DNA of 64,000 bases, from positions 2,356,001-2,420,000 of the forward strand of contig NZ_CP116256.1 of assembly GCF_027947575.1 (NCBI RefSeq), in the 5' to 3' direction. Shown in pieces: positions 56,045-64,000 of the stretch. Source of the stretch: Streptomyces rubrogriseus. Lineage in GTDB: Bacteria; Actinomycetota; Actinomycetes; Streptomycetales; Streptomycetaceae. The first letter of the stretch is position 1, and the number at the start of each line of letters is the position of its first letter. A model generated the notes under the pieces. That model was not told where the DNA came from, did no database searches, and saw nothing but the letters and a program-made list of their open reading frames with translations. A program made the position numbers and the translations under genes.

Positions 56045-56827
56045 ATGTCTGATGCTGCGCAGCCCACCGCTGCCGAGGTACGCGCCGCCGCCGAGGCGGT
56101 CAAGACCGCGCTCGACCGCCACCTTGCCGCGGTCGAACGCCGGTCGGGAGAAGAAGACCCGGCCGTCTACGACGCGTTCAACGAGCTGGCCGCGGCCGCG
56201 GAGGCGTACGACGAACTGCTCTACGACCGGTACGACGAGGTCACTCCCTTCGAGATCCCCGGGGAGGACACGCTGCCGCCGTACACGGGCCCCGAGGAAC
56301 CCGGTGCGCTGAGCGTCCTGATCCGCCGCGACTACGCCGTGGCCGAGCCGCAGCGGCTGATGGCCCAGGCCCGACGGGTCGAGGCGGCGGACGAGGAAGC
56401 GCCGGACGTCGAGGCCTCGGGCACGGTGCACGGAGCCCTCGGTCTCCTCTTCGGCGAGTTCGAGCCGGACGAGATCGCCTCCCGGCACAAGGAGTTCGGG
56501 CTGGAGGAGGGTGACTCCACGCTCTGGGTGACGGCCGCGGACGAGAGTGCCGACCCCGGCGAGTGGCTGGAGGCCCCGTTCGAGGAGGTCGACCCGGAGC
56601 GGGTGGTCTGCCGATTCGACGTCAGCACGGTCTTCGACGAGGAGTTCGACGACGACATCGAGGACGACGAGGACATCGGCGACATCGAGGACGACGAGGG
56701 CCGCGACGACGAGGACGGCGACGGCGACCCGACGGAGCTGGACGGGGACCTCGACACCGACCTCGACGGGGATCTGGACACGGATCTGGACGAGGACGAC
56801 GAACCGGCCCGCCCGGAGGCGGACCGC
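56045..56827 (+). CDS. Conserved hypothetical protein with acidic C-terminal tail
   Basis: The 261-residue protein from ATG 56045 (MSDAAQPTAAEVRAAAEAVKTALDRHLAAVERRSGEEDPAVYDAFNELAAAAEAYDELLYDRYDEVTPFEIPG cut) is helical for the first 70 residues. A mixed domain follows, with LSVLIRRDYAVAEPQRLMAQARR and GTVHGALGLLFGEFEPDEIASRHKEFGLEEGDSTLWV. The last 55 residues are almost only Asp/Glu, with Asp-Leu-Asp-Thr repeats (DLDTDLDGDLDTDLDE). Such tails can bind divalent ions or mimic DNA. Related proteins are conserved in Streptomyces without known function. It is convergent with the degenerate RecD-like gene, 66 bp from its end. Confidence 0.8.
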
Positions 56828-56893
56828 TGAGCAGCGCGGCCGCCCGGCCAGGGACGGTCGGGCGGCGGACGGCCGAAGGGGCGGGGGCCTTGG

Positions 56894-59199
56894 TCAGTCG
56901 GCGGCCGGCGTCTGCGGTGCGAGAAGCACCGGCAGGCGGGTCGTACGCGGTTTGGCCGGGACCTCTGCCACGGCGTGGAGGAGTGCCTGCTCCACGCCGT
57001 GCACCACGGACAGGTGCCGGGCGGCCCGGCCGAACGCCGTGTAGATCCAGGGGCGGCTGAGCGCCGGCACGGCGTCGCCGGGCAGCACCACGACCACCGC
57101 GGGCCAGCGGCCGCCCAGTGCCTGGTGGGCGGTCAGCGCCCAGCCGTGCCGCACGGACCCCTCCACCCGGTCCCTGGGTACGACCACGGTCTCGCCCGCG
57201 CACGACAGGCGCAGTCCGTCGGCGTCCGCCCCGACCACCAGGCCCGGCAGCACCCGGCCCGGCGCGGGGGTGTGGACGACCCGGTCGCCGGGGTCGAAGC
57301 CGCCGAAGCGGCCGGGGCCGGGGTTGAGCCGTTCCTTCAGCGCGGCGTTGAGCGCCCGGGTGCCCACGGCACCGCCGTGGCCCGGCGTGATGACCTGGGT
57401 CTCCTCGGCCGGGACGCCGATCGCGCGCGGCACCGAGTCCGCCACGAGCTGGACGGTGCGGTGCACGGCCTCGCCCGCGTCCCGCACCGGCACGATCACG
57501 ACCTCCTTGCCGGGCGCCTCCACCTGGCTCAGCTCGCCGATGCCGATGCCGGAGACCAGCTCGCCGAGCGGCCCGGGGTCCGGACGCCGCGAGGCGATCT
57601 GGGGGCAGATCCGTGCCGCCAGCAGGTCCGCGAAGACCCGCCCGGGACCCACGGACCCAAGCACCGCCGGATCCCCGGCCAGCACCAGCCGGGCCCCGTC
57701 CGGCAGCGACTCCGCGAGCAGGGCGCCCGCCTCGACGTCGAGCTGCGGCGCGTCGAGCACGACGAGGAGATCGAGGTCCAGTGCCCCGTCGGCGTCCCGC
57801 CCCGGTCCCTCCGCGCCGGTCAGCAGCCCGGCCACGGTGACAGCGGCGGGAGCGGCCGGACCCGGGGAGGGCGGCTCGGCCGACGGGTCGCCCAGCAGGG
57901 CGCCGAAGCGGTCGCGGCCGAGCGGTCCCGGTGCGGCGGCCCAGGCCCGCAGGCCCAGGGCGTGCGCCGCGTGCAGCAGGGCGGCGGGCTCGGCCAGGGA
58001 CGCCTCGCCGCCGGTGTGCAGGACCAGCCCGTGGGCCGCGACGGCCCGGATCAGTTCGGCGCCGGAGCCCTGCGCGGAGGCGGCGGCCTGCTCCCAGTCC
58101 GCCGCGGACCCGTCCTGTTTGGGCGTCGAGTTGACCAGCCGGGCCAGTCCGTCGGCGAGGCTCTCCTCGGCCAGCGCGTACCGCTCCAGGCCGATCAGCA
58201 CCCGGACGGGACGCTCTTCGCTCTCCTCGTCCTGCTCGTCTGCCCGGTCCGGCCCCGCCGTGCCGCTCGCCGCGGGCTCCCGGTGCGCGCCGCTCTCCTC
58301 CAGGGCGTCCTGGAAGGCGAGTGCCTCGCCCTCGGCGAGCGTGCTCTGCACGGCGGCGTCGGGATCCGGCACGCCCCGCTGGGCCAGCGTGGCCACGAGC
58401 CGCGGCAGCTCCAGCGCCGTGTGCCCGGCCAGGGCCGCCTGCTCCAGGAGCCAGCCGGTGACGGCACGGCCGCGCCGCTCGTCGTCCGGGCCGCACTCCG
58501 CGCCGAGCAGCGCCCGGGCGAACCCGTCGGCCTGCTCCGGCCGCACCCCGCCGACCCTGAGCAGCTGCCAGGGGTCCGCCCGCAGTGCCTCCTCCGCACC
58601 CTCACCGAGGAGCGCGGCCGCCTGCGGCGCGAGCGCTTCGGGGGCGCCCCCTCGGCCAGTACGCGCCGCACCGTCTGCACGGTCTCCGGTGCCGGTCCGG
58701 CGGAACCGGCGGACGCGGCGGCCAGCCCGGCGGGCGTCGGCCGGGGCGGTCGCACCGGCTCGGGTGCGGGGCGGCGCGCGGGCTCGGGGGCTCCGAAGAC
58801 GGCGGCCGCCGGCTTCTCACCGCTCTCCACGGCGCGCACGGCGGCGAGCAGATCGGCCGCCGTGCCGCTGAGCTTGCCCCCGGCGTCGATCGGTCCCTGC
58901 TTCTCGGCCTTCCGCCGCTCGATCCGCTCCCGTTCGAGCCGCTGCGCGGCCAGCTCGGCCTCGACCTCGGAGACCTGCGCCGCCGCCTCGCCCCCGCCCG
59001 CGTCCGGCCCCTGCCCGGCGGGCTCGACCGGCCGGGTGCCGGAGTCGGCCCCGGCATCGGCCGTCTCCGGCTCGCCCTCCGGCCGGCCGGTCTCCCCGGC
59101 GGCCTCCGTCGCGGGCTCCGTCGCGTCGCCCGGGGTCTCCGGCCCGGCGTCCACGGCGTCCGTGGTGTCCTCGGTGACGGGCTCGGGCTCCGTGCTCAC
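56894..59199 (-). CDS. Degenerate RecD/helicase-like protein with helix-hairpin-helix region, frameshifted near 58645
   Basis: From ATG 59199 (MSTEPEPVTEDTTDAVD) the first frame gives an acidic leader and a charged coiled segment (AELAAQRLERERIERRKAEKQG). After VQTVRRVLAEGAP it must shift by one base in the G5/C5 runs at 58640-58651 to continue EALAPQAAALLGEGAEEALRADPWQLLRVGGVRPEQADGFARALLG (helix-hairpin-helix) and a RecD-like domain. The combined length is about 768 residues. The nucleotide motifs are degenerate: HTGGEASLAEPAALL replaces the P-loop GKT, and LLVVLDAPQLDV replaces the DExx box. The C-terminus keeps a RecD-like GWALTAHQALGGRWPAVVVVLPG...YTAFGRAARHL. It starts at the aldo-keto reductase stop (ATGA). 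Confidence 0.75.
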
Positions 59200-60182
59200 A
59201 GCGTGCTCCAGTCGTGATCGGGATAGCGGTGCACGGGCGCCGACACGTCGTCGAGCGCCCGGCAGATCTCGTCAGGAAGACTAAGGGTCTCCACTGACAA
59301 CGCCGCCGTGAGCTGCTGCGCGTTGCGCGGGCCGATGATCGGGGCGACCACCCCGGGCCGGTCGCGGACCCAGGCCAGCGCGACCTTGAGGGGCGTCACC
59401 GCCAGCCCGTCCGCCGCCGTCGCCACCGCGTCCACGATGTGCCCGGCCGTGTCGTCGAGGTAGGGCTCGACGAACGGGGCCAGATGGTCCGAGGCGCCCC
59501 GCGAGTCCGGTGGGGTCGCGTCCTTGCGGTACTTGCCCGTGAGCACCCCGCGGCCCAGCGGGGACGAGGGCAGCAGGCCGATGCCCAGGTCCAGGGCGGC
59601 CGGCAGCACCTCCCGCTCCACGCCCCGCTGGAGCAGCGAGTACTCCATCTGGGTGCTCGCCACCCGGTTGCGGACGCCGGGCGCCGCCAGCTGCCAGGTC
59701 GCGGCCTTGGCCAGCTGCCAGCCGCAGAAGTTGGAGACCCCCGCGTAGCGCGCCCGGCCGCTGCTCACCGCCACGTCCAGGGCGTGCAGCGTCTCCTCCA
59801 GCGGGGTGTGCGGGTCGAAGGCGTGCAGGTGCCACACGTCGACGTGGTCGGTGCCCAGACGGGCGAGGGAGGCGTCCAGGGCGGAGAGCAGATGCGCACG
59901 CGAACCGTCGAACCGGCGGTCGGGATCCGGAACGCTGCCGGCCTTCGTCGAGATCACCAGGTCCCGGCGCGGCACCAGGCCTTCCATGAGGCGGCCCAGC
60001 AGGTACTCCGACTCGCCGTCGCCGTAGACGTCCGCGGTGTCGACGAGCGTCCCGCCCGCCTCCCAGAAGGTCTTCAAGAGGTCCGCGGCGTCGTGCTCGT
60101 CCGTGTCCCGGCCCCAGGTCAGGGTGCCGAGACCGATGCGGGACACGCGCAGGCCGGTGCGGCCGAGATGCCTCTGCTCCAT
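59196..60182 (-). CDS. Aldo/keto reductase
   Basis: From ATG 60182 the protein begins MEQRHLGRTGLRVSRIGLGTLTWG and has 328 residues; an ATG at 60194 would add four. Catalytic residues of the AKR family are visible: Asp and Tyr in LVDTADVYGDGESE near residue 48, Lys in LVISTKAGSV near 78 and His in VDVWHLHAFDP near 118. Cofactor-binding parts are GVSNFCGWQL and PIIGPRNAQQL. It reduces an aldehyde or ketone with NADPH. Its stop overlaps the start of the RecD-like gene, so the two are co-translated, an odd pairing. No strong ribosome site is present at either start. Confidence 0.92.
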   Translation of the reverse strand: MEQRHLGRTGLRVSRIGLGTLTWGRDTDEHDAADLLKTFWEAGGTLVDTADVYGDGESEYLLGRLMEGLVPRRDLVISTKAGSVPDPDRRFDGSRAHLLSALDASLARLGTDHVDVWHLHAFDPHTPLEETLHALDVAVSSGRARYAGVSNFCGWQLAKAATWQLAAPGVRNRVASTQMEYSLLQRGVEREVLPAALDLGIGLLPSSPLGRGVLTGKYRKDATPPDSRGASDHLAPFVEPYLDDTAGHIVDAVATAADGLAVTPLKVALAWVRDRPGVVAPIIGPRNAQQLTAALSVETLSLPDEICRALDDVSAPVHRYPDHDWSTL

Positions 60183-60295
60183 GAACGCCGACATTACTGG
60201 CCACGCGTTGCGCTGTGGGGGCCTGTGGACAACCGATTTCCGCGCGCTAAGGTCGGGGCACCAGCCACGTTACTGATGGGTAAGGGGAATCGGCC

Positions 60296-61351
60296 ATGCA
60301 GCTCGGTATCAACCTCGGCTACTGGGGTGCCGGAATGGACGCGGACAATCTGGCCGTCGCCCAGGAGGCCGACCGGCTCGGCTACGCCGTGTGCTGGGCC
60401 GCAGAGGCCTACGGCTCCGACGCGGCCACCGTGCTGACCTGGGTCGCCGCCCAGACCGAGCGCATCGACGTGGGCTCGGCCATCTTCCAGATCCCGGCCC
60501 GCCAGCCCGCGATGACCGCGATGACCGCCGCCACCCTGGACTCCCTCTCCAAGGGCCGCTTCCGCCTCGGCCTCGGCGTGTCGGGACCGCAGGTCTCCGA
60601 GGGCTGGTACGGCGTCAAGTTCGACAAGCCGCTCGCCCGCACCCGCGAATACGTCGAGATCGTGCGCAAGGCGATGACCAGGGAGCGGCTCTCCTACGAG
60701 GGGCAGCACTGGACGCTGCCGCTGCCCGGCGGCCCCGGCAAGCCCATCAAGCTGACCGTGCACCCGCAGCGCGAGCACATCCCGCTGTACATCGCCGCGA
60801 TCGGCCCGAAGAACCTGGAGCAGACCGGCGAGATCGCCGACGGCGCCTTGCTCATCTTCCCCTCCGCCGACCACCTGGAGGAGACCGCCGTCAAACACCT
60901 GCGCGCCGGACGCGAGAAGGCCGGCAAGACCCTCGACGGCTTCGACATCTGCCCGACCCTGCCGCTCGCCCTCGGCGACGACAAGGACATCCCCGCCCTC
61001 GCCGACACCTTCCGCCCCTACACCGCCCTCTACGTCGGCGGCATGGGCAGCTTCAAGCAGAACTTCTACAACCAGCTCGCCCGGCGCATGGGCTACGAGC
61101 GGGAGGCCGCCGAGATCCAGGAGAAGTACCTCTCCGGCGACAAGCAGGGCGCGGCCGAGGCCGTCCCGCACGAGCTGATCGACCAGACGACCCTGCTCGG
61201 CTCCGTCGACCGCATCGCCGACCGGATGAAGGCCTACGCCGCGGCCGGCGTCACCACCCTCACCCTCGCCCCCGCGGGCTTCACCCTGGACGAGCGGCTC
61301 GCCGCCCTCCGCGCCGGCACCGAGGCCCTGGAGCGCGCCGGACTGGCGTGA
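60296..61351 (+). CDS. LLM-class F420-dependent oxidoreductase
   Basis: The 351-residue protein (MQLGINLGYWGAGMDADNLAVAQEADRLGYAVCWAAEAYGSD) shows the luciferase-like fold: TERIDVGSAIFQIPARQPAMTAMTAATLDSLSKGRFRLGLGVSGPQVSEGWYGVKFDKPLARTREYVEIVRK near residues 60-125, then IPLYIAAIGPKNLEQTGEIADGALL and a C-terminal GVTTLTLAPAGFTLDERLAAL. The GxGVSGPQ stretch and the overall shape match the F420-dependent branch found in mycobacteria and Streptomyces. It probably oxidises or reduces a small metabolite with coenzyme F420. A strong hairpin follows. Confidence 0.9.
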   Translation: MQLGINLGYWGAGMDADNLAVAQEADRLGYAVCWAAEAYGSDAATVLTWVAAQTERIDVGSAIFQIPARQPAMTAMTAATLDSLSKGRFRLGLGVSGPQVSEGWYGVKFDKPLARTREYVEIVRKAMTRERLSYEGQHWTLPLPGGPGKPIKLTVHPQREHIPLYIAAIGPKNLEQTGEIADGALLIFPSADHLEETAVKHLRAGREKAGKTLDGFDICPTLPLALGDDKDIPALADTFRPYTALYVGGMGSFKQNFYNQLARRMGYEREAAEIQEKYLSGDKQGAAEAVPHELIDQTTLLGSVDRIADRMKAYAAAGVTTLTLAPAGFTLDERLAALRAGTEALERAGLA

Positions 61352-61370
61352 CACGGGAGGAAAGTTTCTG

Positions 61371-61411
61371 CGGCCGTGGTGGGGGCTCGGGGGTCTTCCC
61401 CGCCACGGCCG
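61371..61411 (+). terminator. Strong hairpin after the F420-dependent oxidoreductase gene
   Basis: CGGCCGTGGTGGGG (61371-61384) pairs with CCCCGCCACGGCCG (61398-61411) with a single G-T wobble and a 13-base loop. The remaining 176 bp up to the ferritin-like gene show only its ribosome site. Confidence 0.8.
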
Positions 61412-61587
61412 TCACGAGGAACAACGCGCCCACGCGCGCGGGGTTACGCCTCCGCACGACCCCGGTCGTCCTTCTTTCGGCGGAGTCCTGCGCCGCACCT
61501 GTTGCCGCGCCCCCTCGCCCGCACTTGACTCGGCTTCGCGGAGTGTGCGGAACCTGCGGACCACGCAGCGGCAGAGAGGTGCCACCG

Positions 61588-62376
61588 ATGCTTTCGGCCA
61601 AGAGCCTTTTCCAGGAGATCCTCGACAACGACGAGTCGTACCGTCTCTTCTGCTCCATCGCGGCCAGCGGCGAGGCCCAGGGCGGCTGGGAGAACGCGCG
61701 CATCGCGGCGCTGGTGCCCGAGAGCGAACGCGCCCTGGCGCCCAAGATCGTCCGGCACGGGGCCGACGAGGACAAGCACGGCCGGATCTTCCAGGCCCTG
61801 CTGAAGAAGCGCGGTCTCGAACCCGTCGGCGTACCGCCCGAGACCGACTACACGATGCTCCTGGAGCGGCACGGCATCGGCCTCGCCCACGAGCAGCTCA
61901 AGGCCGACCAGCCGCTCACGGTGCGGGACGTCATCACCTACCTCGCCCACAGCAGGGTCACCGAGCAGCGCGCCGCCGAACAGATGGCGATGCTCCTCAA
62001 GTACTTCGCCGACCACCCCGACCTGGGCCGGGCGGTCCGGATGATCTCGGCCGACGAGGACAACCACCTCGCCTACTCCCACGAGGAACTGCTGCGCTAC
62101 GCCGCCGCCGGGCACGGCCCGTACATCCGGCGCACCCTGCGCGAGTGCGCGCTCGCCGAGATCCGCGTCCACCGCGACGTCAGCCTCGCGGTGATGGCGC
62201 ACATGGGACGCCTCCTCGGCTGGTCGCGCACCAGGTCGGCGCTGCTCGCGGCGGGCATCCACGCGATGTACGCCGCCGAGCGGCTCGCCGGCTGGCGCCG
62301 CATGGTGACCCTGCGGACGCCCGAACGGCGCGACGCGCTCGGCGGACCCGCCACGGCGGCCCCCGAGGTCGCCTGA
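61588..62376 (+). CDS. Ferritin-like diiron protein
   Basis: The 262-residue protein from ATG 61588 (MLSAKSLFQEILDNDESYRLFCSIAASGEAQGGWENARI), with ribosome site GAGAGGTG, is all helical. It carries ferritin-like metal motifs: glutamates in SGEAQGGWEN, KIVRHGADEDKHGRIFQALL (E-D-x-x-H) near residue 55, HSRVTEQRAAEQMAM near 130, and MISADEDNHLAYSHEELLRYA (E-D-x-x-H) near 155. It may bind two irons, for storage or oxidation. The family is described only as ferritin-like in actinobacteria. Confidence 0.85.
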   Translation: MLSAKSLFQEILDNDESYRLFCSIAASGEAQGGWENARIAALVPESERALAPKIVRHGADEDKHGRIFQALLKKRGLEPVGVPPETDYTMLLERHGIGLAHEQLKADQPLTVRDVITYLAHSRVTEQRAAEQMAMLLKYFADHPDLGRAVRMISADEDNHLAYSHEELLRYAAAGHGPYIRRTLRECALAEIRVHRDVSLAVMAHMGRLLGWSRTRSALLAAGIHAMYAAERLAGWRRMVTLRTPERRDALGGPATAAPEVA

Positions 62377-62391
62377 GGCCGCCTGGGCCCC

Positions 62392-63396
62392 CTACAGCCA
62401 GCCCCGGTGCTTGAACTGCCGGTACAGCAGCAGCTCCAGGACGGCCATCAGCGCGATCACCGCCGGGTAGCCCCACACCCAGTGCAGCTCCGGCATGTGG
62501 TCGAAGTTCATGCCGTAGATCCCCGCGACCATCGTCGGGACCGCGGCCATGGCCGCCCACGCCGAGATCTTCCGCATGTCGTCGTTCTGCCGGACGCTCG
62601 TCTGCGCCAGGTGCGCCGACAGGATGTCCGAGACCAGCCGGTCCAGGCTCTCCACCGACTCGTTCACGCGCGTGAGGTGGTCGCTCACGTCCCGGAAGAA
62701 CGGCCGCGCCCGGTCGTTCACGAACGGCACGCCGCCGCCGTACACCCCGGTGCCCGCCAGCCGGGCCAGCGGGGGCGCGAGCGGACCCGTCGCCCGGCGG
62801 AACTCCAGCACCTGCCGCTTGAAGGTGTAGATCCGCGACGCGGTGTGCCGGGAACCGCCGCCGTCCGGCGAGAAGACCTCCGCCTCCAGCTCCTCCAGGT
62901 CCGTCTGCAGCTCGACCGCCACGTCCAGGTAGTGGTCGACGGTGGCGTCCGCTATCGCGTACAGGACCGCGGTGGGACCCTTCCCCAGCAGTTCCGGTTC
63001 GTGCTCCAGACGCCGCCGTACGGCCTTCAGCGGCGAGCCCTCGCCGTGCCGGACGACGACCGCGAAGGCGTCGCCCAGGAAGATCATGAGTTCGCCGGTG
63101 GAGACGGCGTCGCTGTCCGGCTCGTACACCACCGGCTTGAGGACGGCGAAGACCGAGTCGTCGTACACCTCCAGCTTGGGCCGCTGATGCGCCTTGAGGG
63201 CGTCCTCCACCGCCAGCGGGTGCAGCCCGAACTCCTGGCTGACCAGCTCGAACTCCTTCTCCGTCGGCTCGTGCAGGCCGATCCAGACGAACCCGCCGGC
63301 CTCCCGTGCCTCGCCGAGCGCGTCGGAGAAGTCCTCGGGCCCGTCGGTGCGGCGCCCGTCCCGGTAGATGGCGCAGTCGACGATCACCGAACCCAT
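62392..63396 (-). CDS. corA: CorA-family magnesium/cobalt transporter
   Basis: The 334-residue protein (MGSVIVDCAIYRDGRRTDGPEDFSDALGEAREAGGFVWIGLHEPTEKEF) has the CorA cytoplasmic domain, the long stalk helix (VNESVESLDRLVSDILSAHLAQTSVRQNDDMRKISAWAAMAAV) and two C-terminal membrane helices with the selectivity motif YGMNFDHMPEL near residue 294. It forms a pentameric channel for Mg2+ in the cytoplasmic membrane. The usual acidic loop after GMN is conserved in Streptomyces members. It is divergent from the histidine phosphatase gene, 52 bp apart. Confidence 0.94.
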   Translation of the reverse strand: MGSVIVDCAIYRDGRRTDGPEDFSDALGEAREAGGFVWIGLHEPTEKEFELVSQEFGLHPLAVEDALKAHQRPKLEVYDDSVFAVLKPVVYEPDSDAVSTGELMIFLGDAFAVVVRHGEGSPLKAVRRRLEHEPELLGKGPTAVLYAIADATVDHYLDVAVELQTDLEELEAEVFSPDGGGSRHTASRIYTFKRQVLEFRRATGPLAPPLARLAGTGVYGGGVPFVNDRARPFFRDVSDHLTRVNESVESLDRLVSDILSAHLAQTSVRQNDDMRKISAWAAMAAVPTMVAGIYGMNFDHMPELHWVWGYPAVIALMAVLELLLYRQFKHRGWL

Positions 63397-63448
63397 TCTC
63401 CCCTCGTCCCGGCGCCCCTGTACCGCGCCGTACGCCTACCCTGGCCGC

Positions 63449-64000
63449 ATGCCCACGCTGATCCTGGTTAGGCACGGACGTTCCACCGCCAACACCGAGG
63501 GGCTGCTCGCCGGCTGGACGCCCGGCGTCGCCCTCGACGAACGCGGCGCCGCGCAGGCCGCCGCGCTCCCCGGGCGGCTCGCCGGCCTGCCGCTCTCCGA
63601 GATCGTCACCAGCCCCCTGCAGCGCTGCCAGGAGACCCTCCGGCCGCTGCTCGACGCCCGGCCCGACCTGCGGGCCCACACCGACGAACGGATCGGGGAG
63701 TGCCACTACGGCGACTGGTCCGGCCGCAAGCTCGCCGAACTGGGGGACGAGCCCCTGATGGAGGTCGTGCAGGCGCACCCGTCCGCCGCGGCCTTCCCCG
63801 GCGGCGAGTCGATGCGCGCCATGCAGACCCGCGCCGCCGAGGCGGTACGCGAGTGGAACGCGCGCGTGGAGCGCGACCACGGCCCCGACGCCGTCTACCT
63901 CATGTGCTCCCACGGCGACATCATCAAGTCCCTCGTCGCCGAGGCACTCGGCCTCCACCTCGACCTCTTCCAGCGGATCTCGGTCGAGCCGTGCTCGGTC
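63449..64000 (+). CDS. Histidine phosphatase family protein (MSMEG_4193-like), cut by window end
   Basis: From ATG 63449 the frame runs to the window end (184 codons, no stop): MPTLILVRHGRSTANTEGLL. The catalytic RHG is at residues 8-10. Other active-site parts are TSPLQRCQETLRPLL near 50, GECHYGDWSG near 85 with the acid residue and the second histidine in YLMCSHGDIIKSL near 155. The family is the probable phosphoglycerate mutase-like group named after MSMEG_4193. It probably dephosphorylates a small metabolite. The C-terminus lies beyond the window. Confidence 0.93.
   Translation, partial: MPTLILVRHGRSTANTEGLLAGWTPGVALDERGAAQAAALPGRLAGLPLSEIVTSPLQRCQETLRPLLDARPDLRAHTDERIGECHYGDWSGRKLAELGDEPLMEVVQAHPSAAAFPGGESMRAMQTRAAEAVREWNARVERDHGPDAVYLMCSHGDIIKSLVAEALGLHLDLFQRISVEPCSV

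Overview
The window is GC-rich actinobacterial chromosome, almost certainly Streptomyces. The signs are third-position GC bias in every gene, frequent GTG starts, a short chaplin of the ChpH type next to a long sortase-anchored ChpC-type chaplin, SoxR without SoxS, mycelial-type ECF/anti-sigma and Ser/Thr kinase genes, and many TetR/GntR regulators. From memory, gene order resembles the S. coelicolor stretch from about SCO1725 down to SCO1665 (hmgA, the gluconate cluster, chpH/chpC). That should be confirmed by alignment. About 62 protein genes and one tRNA-Leu(GAG) are supported.

Layout. 1-4.3 kb: GNAT acetyltransferase (cut by the window edge), small GntR regulator, DUF72, AAA ATPase, secreted SGNH lipase. 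4.3-7.8 kb: transmembrane Ser/Thr kinase, ECF sigma and zinc-type anti-sigma factor, a small basic protein. 8-10.6 kb: drug-type ABC exporter with divergent TetR. 10.6-15.4 kb: orphan type ISP specificity-domain protein, HutC-type GntR, homogentisate dioxygenase, lipoprotein, TetR. 15.5-22.5 kb: molybdopterin oxidoreductase, CitMHS citrate transporter, MFS exporter, MsiK/UgpC-type ATPase. 22.6-30.6 kb: aldehyde and alcohol dehydrogenases, DMT transporter with ArsR-type regulator, TetR/acyl-CoA dehydrogenase pair, YiaA-like protein, TetR and MaoC protein. 30.7-33.6 kb: soxR, a lone TnpB element, a zinc-ribbon protein. 33.8-45 kb: secreted penicillin-acylase-family enzyme, Tat-exported NamZ-like (DUF1343) protein, SDR, TetR, acyl-CoA dehydrogenase with phosphotransferase, DUF202 membrane proteins, Nudix hydrolase, DMT permease. 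45-52.4 kb: conserved helical protein, APC permease, and a four-gene gluconate/idonate operon divergent from gntR. 52.4-64 kb: YchJ-type protein, tRNA, M20 peptidase, chaplins, DUF5703, acidic protein, degenerate RecD-like protein, aldo-keto reductase, F420-dependent-type oxidoreductase, ferritin-like protein, CorA, histidine phosphatase (cut).

How genes work together. The gluconate cluster encodes uptake (GntP), phosphorylation (GntK), two dehydrogenases that could convert L-idonate to gluconate, and a FadR-type GntR with a consensus operator between the divergent genes. Two promoters (aldehyde dehydrogenase at 22.58 kb; TetR/acyl-CoA dehydrogenase at 27.87 kb) carry almost the same 15-bp palindrome, which suggests one small TetR regulon. 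A second shared motif (core ACCGGTCGGTATG) lies before the molybdopterin oxidoreductase (15.47 kb), the phosphotransferase/acyl-CoA dehydrogenase operon (41.92 kb) and, degenerated, the SDR gene (38.04 kb).

Oddities. Three genes (kinase, anti-sigma factor, RecD-like protein) are each broken by loss of one base in a G/C run. The repeated pattern points to sequencing or assembly indels rather than true pseudogenes. A possible MITE lies between two convergent genes, flanked by CTAG copies that act as both stop codons. The tnpB gene is followed by a typical omega-RNA-like end. A 39-codon relic carrying the C-terminal motif of an acyl-CoA synthetase follows the SDR gene. No phage, plasmid, CRISPR array or secondary-metabolite cluster was seen.
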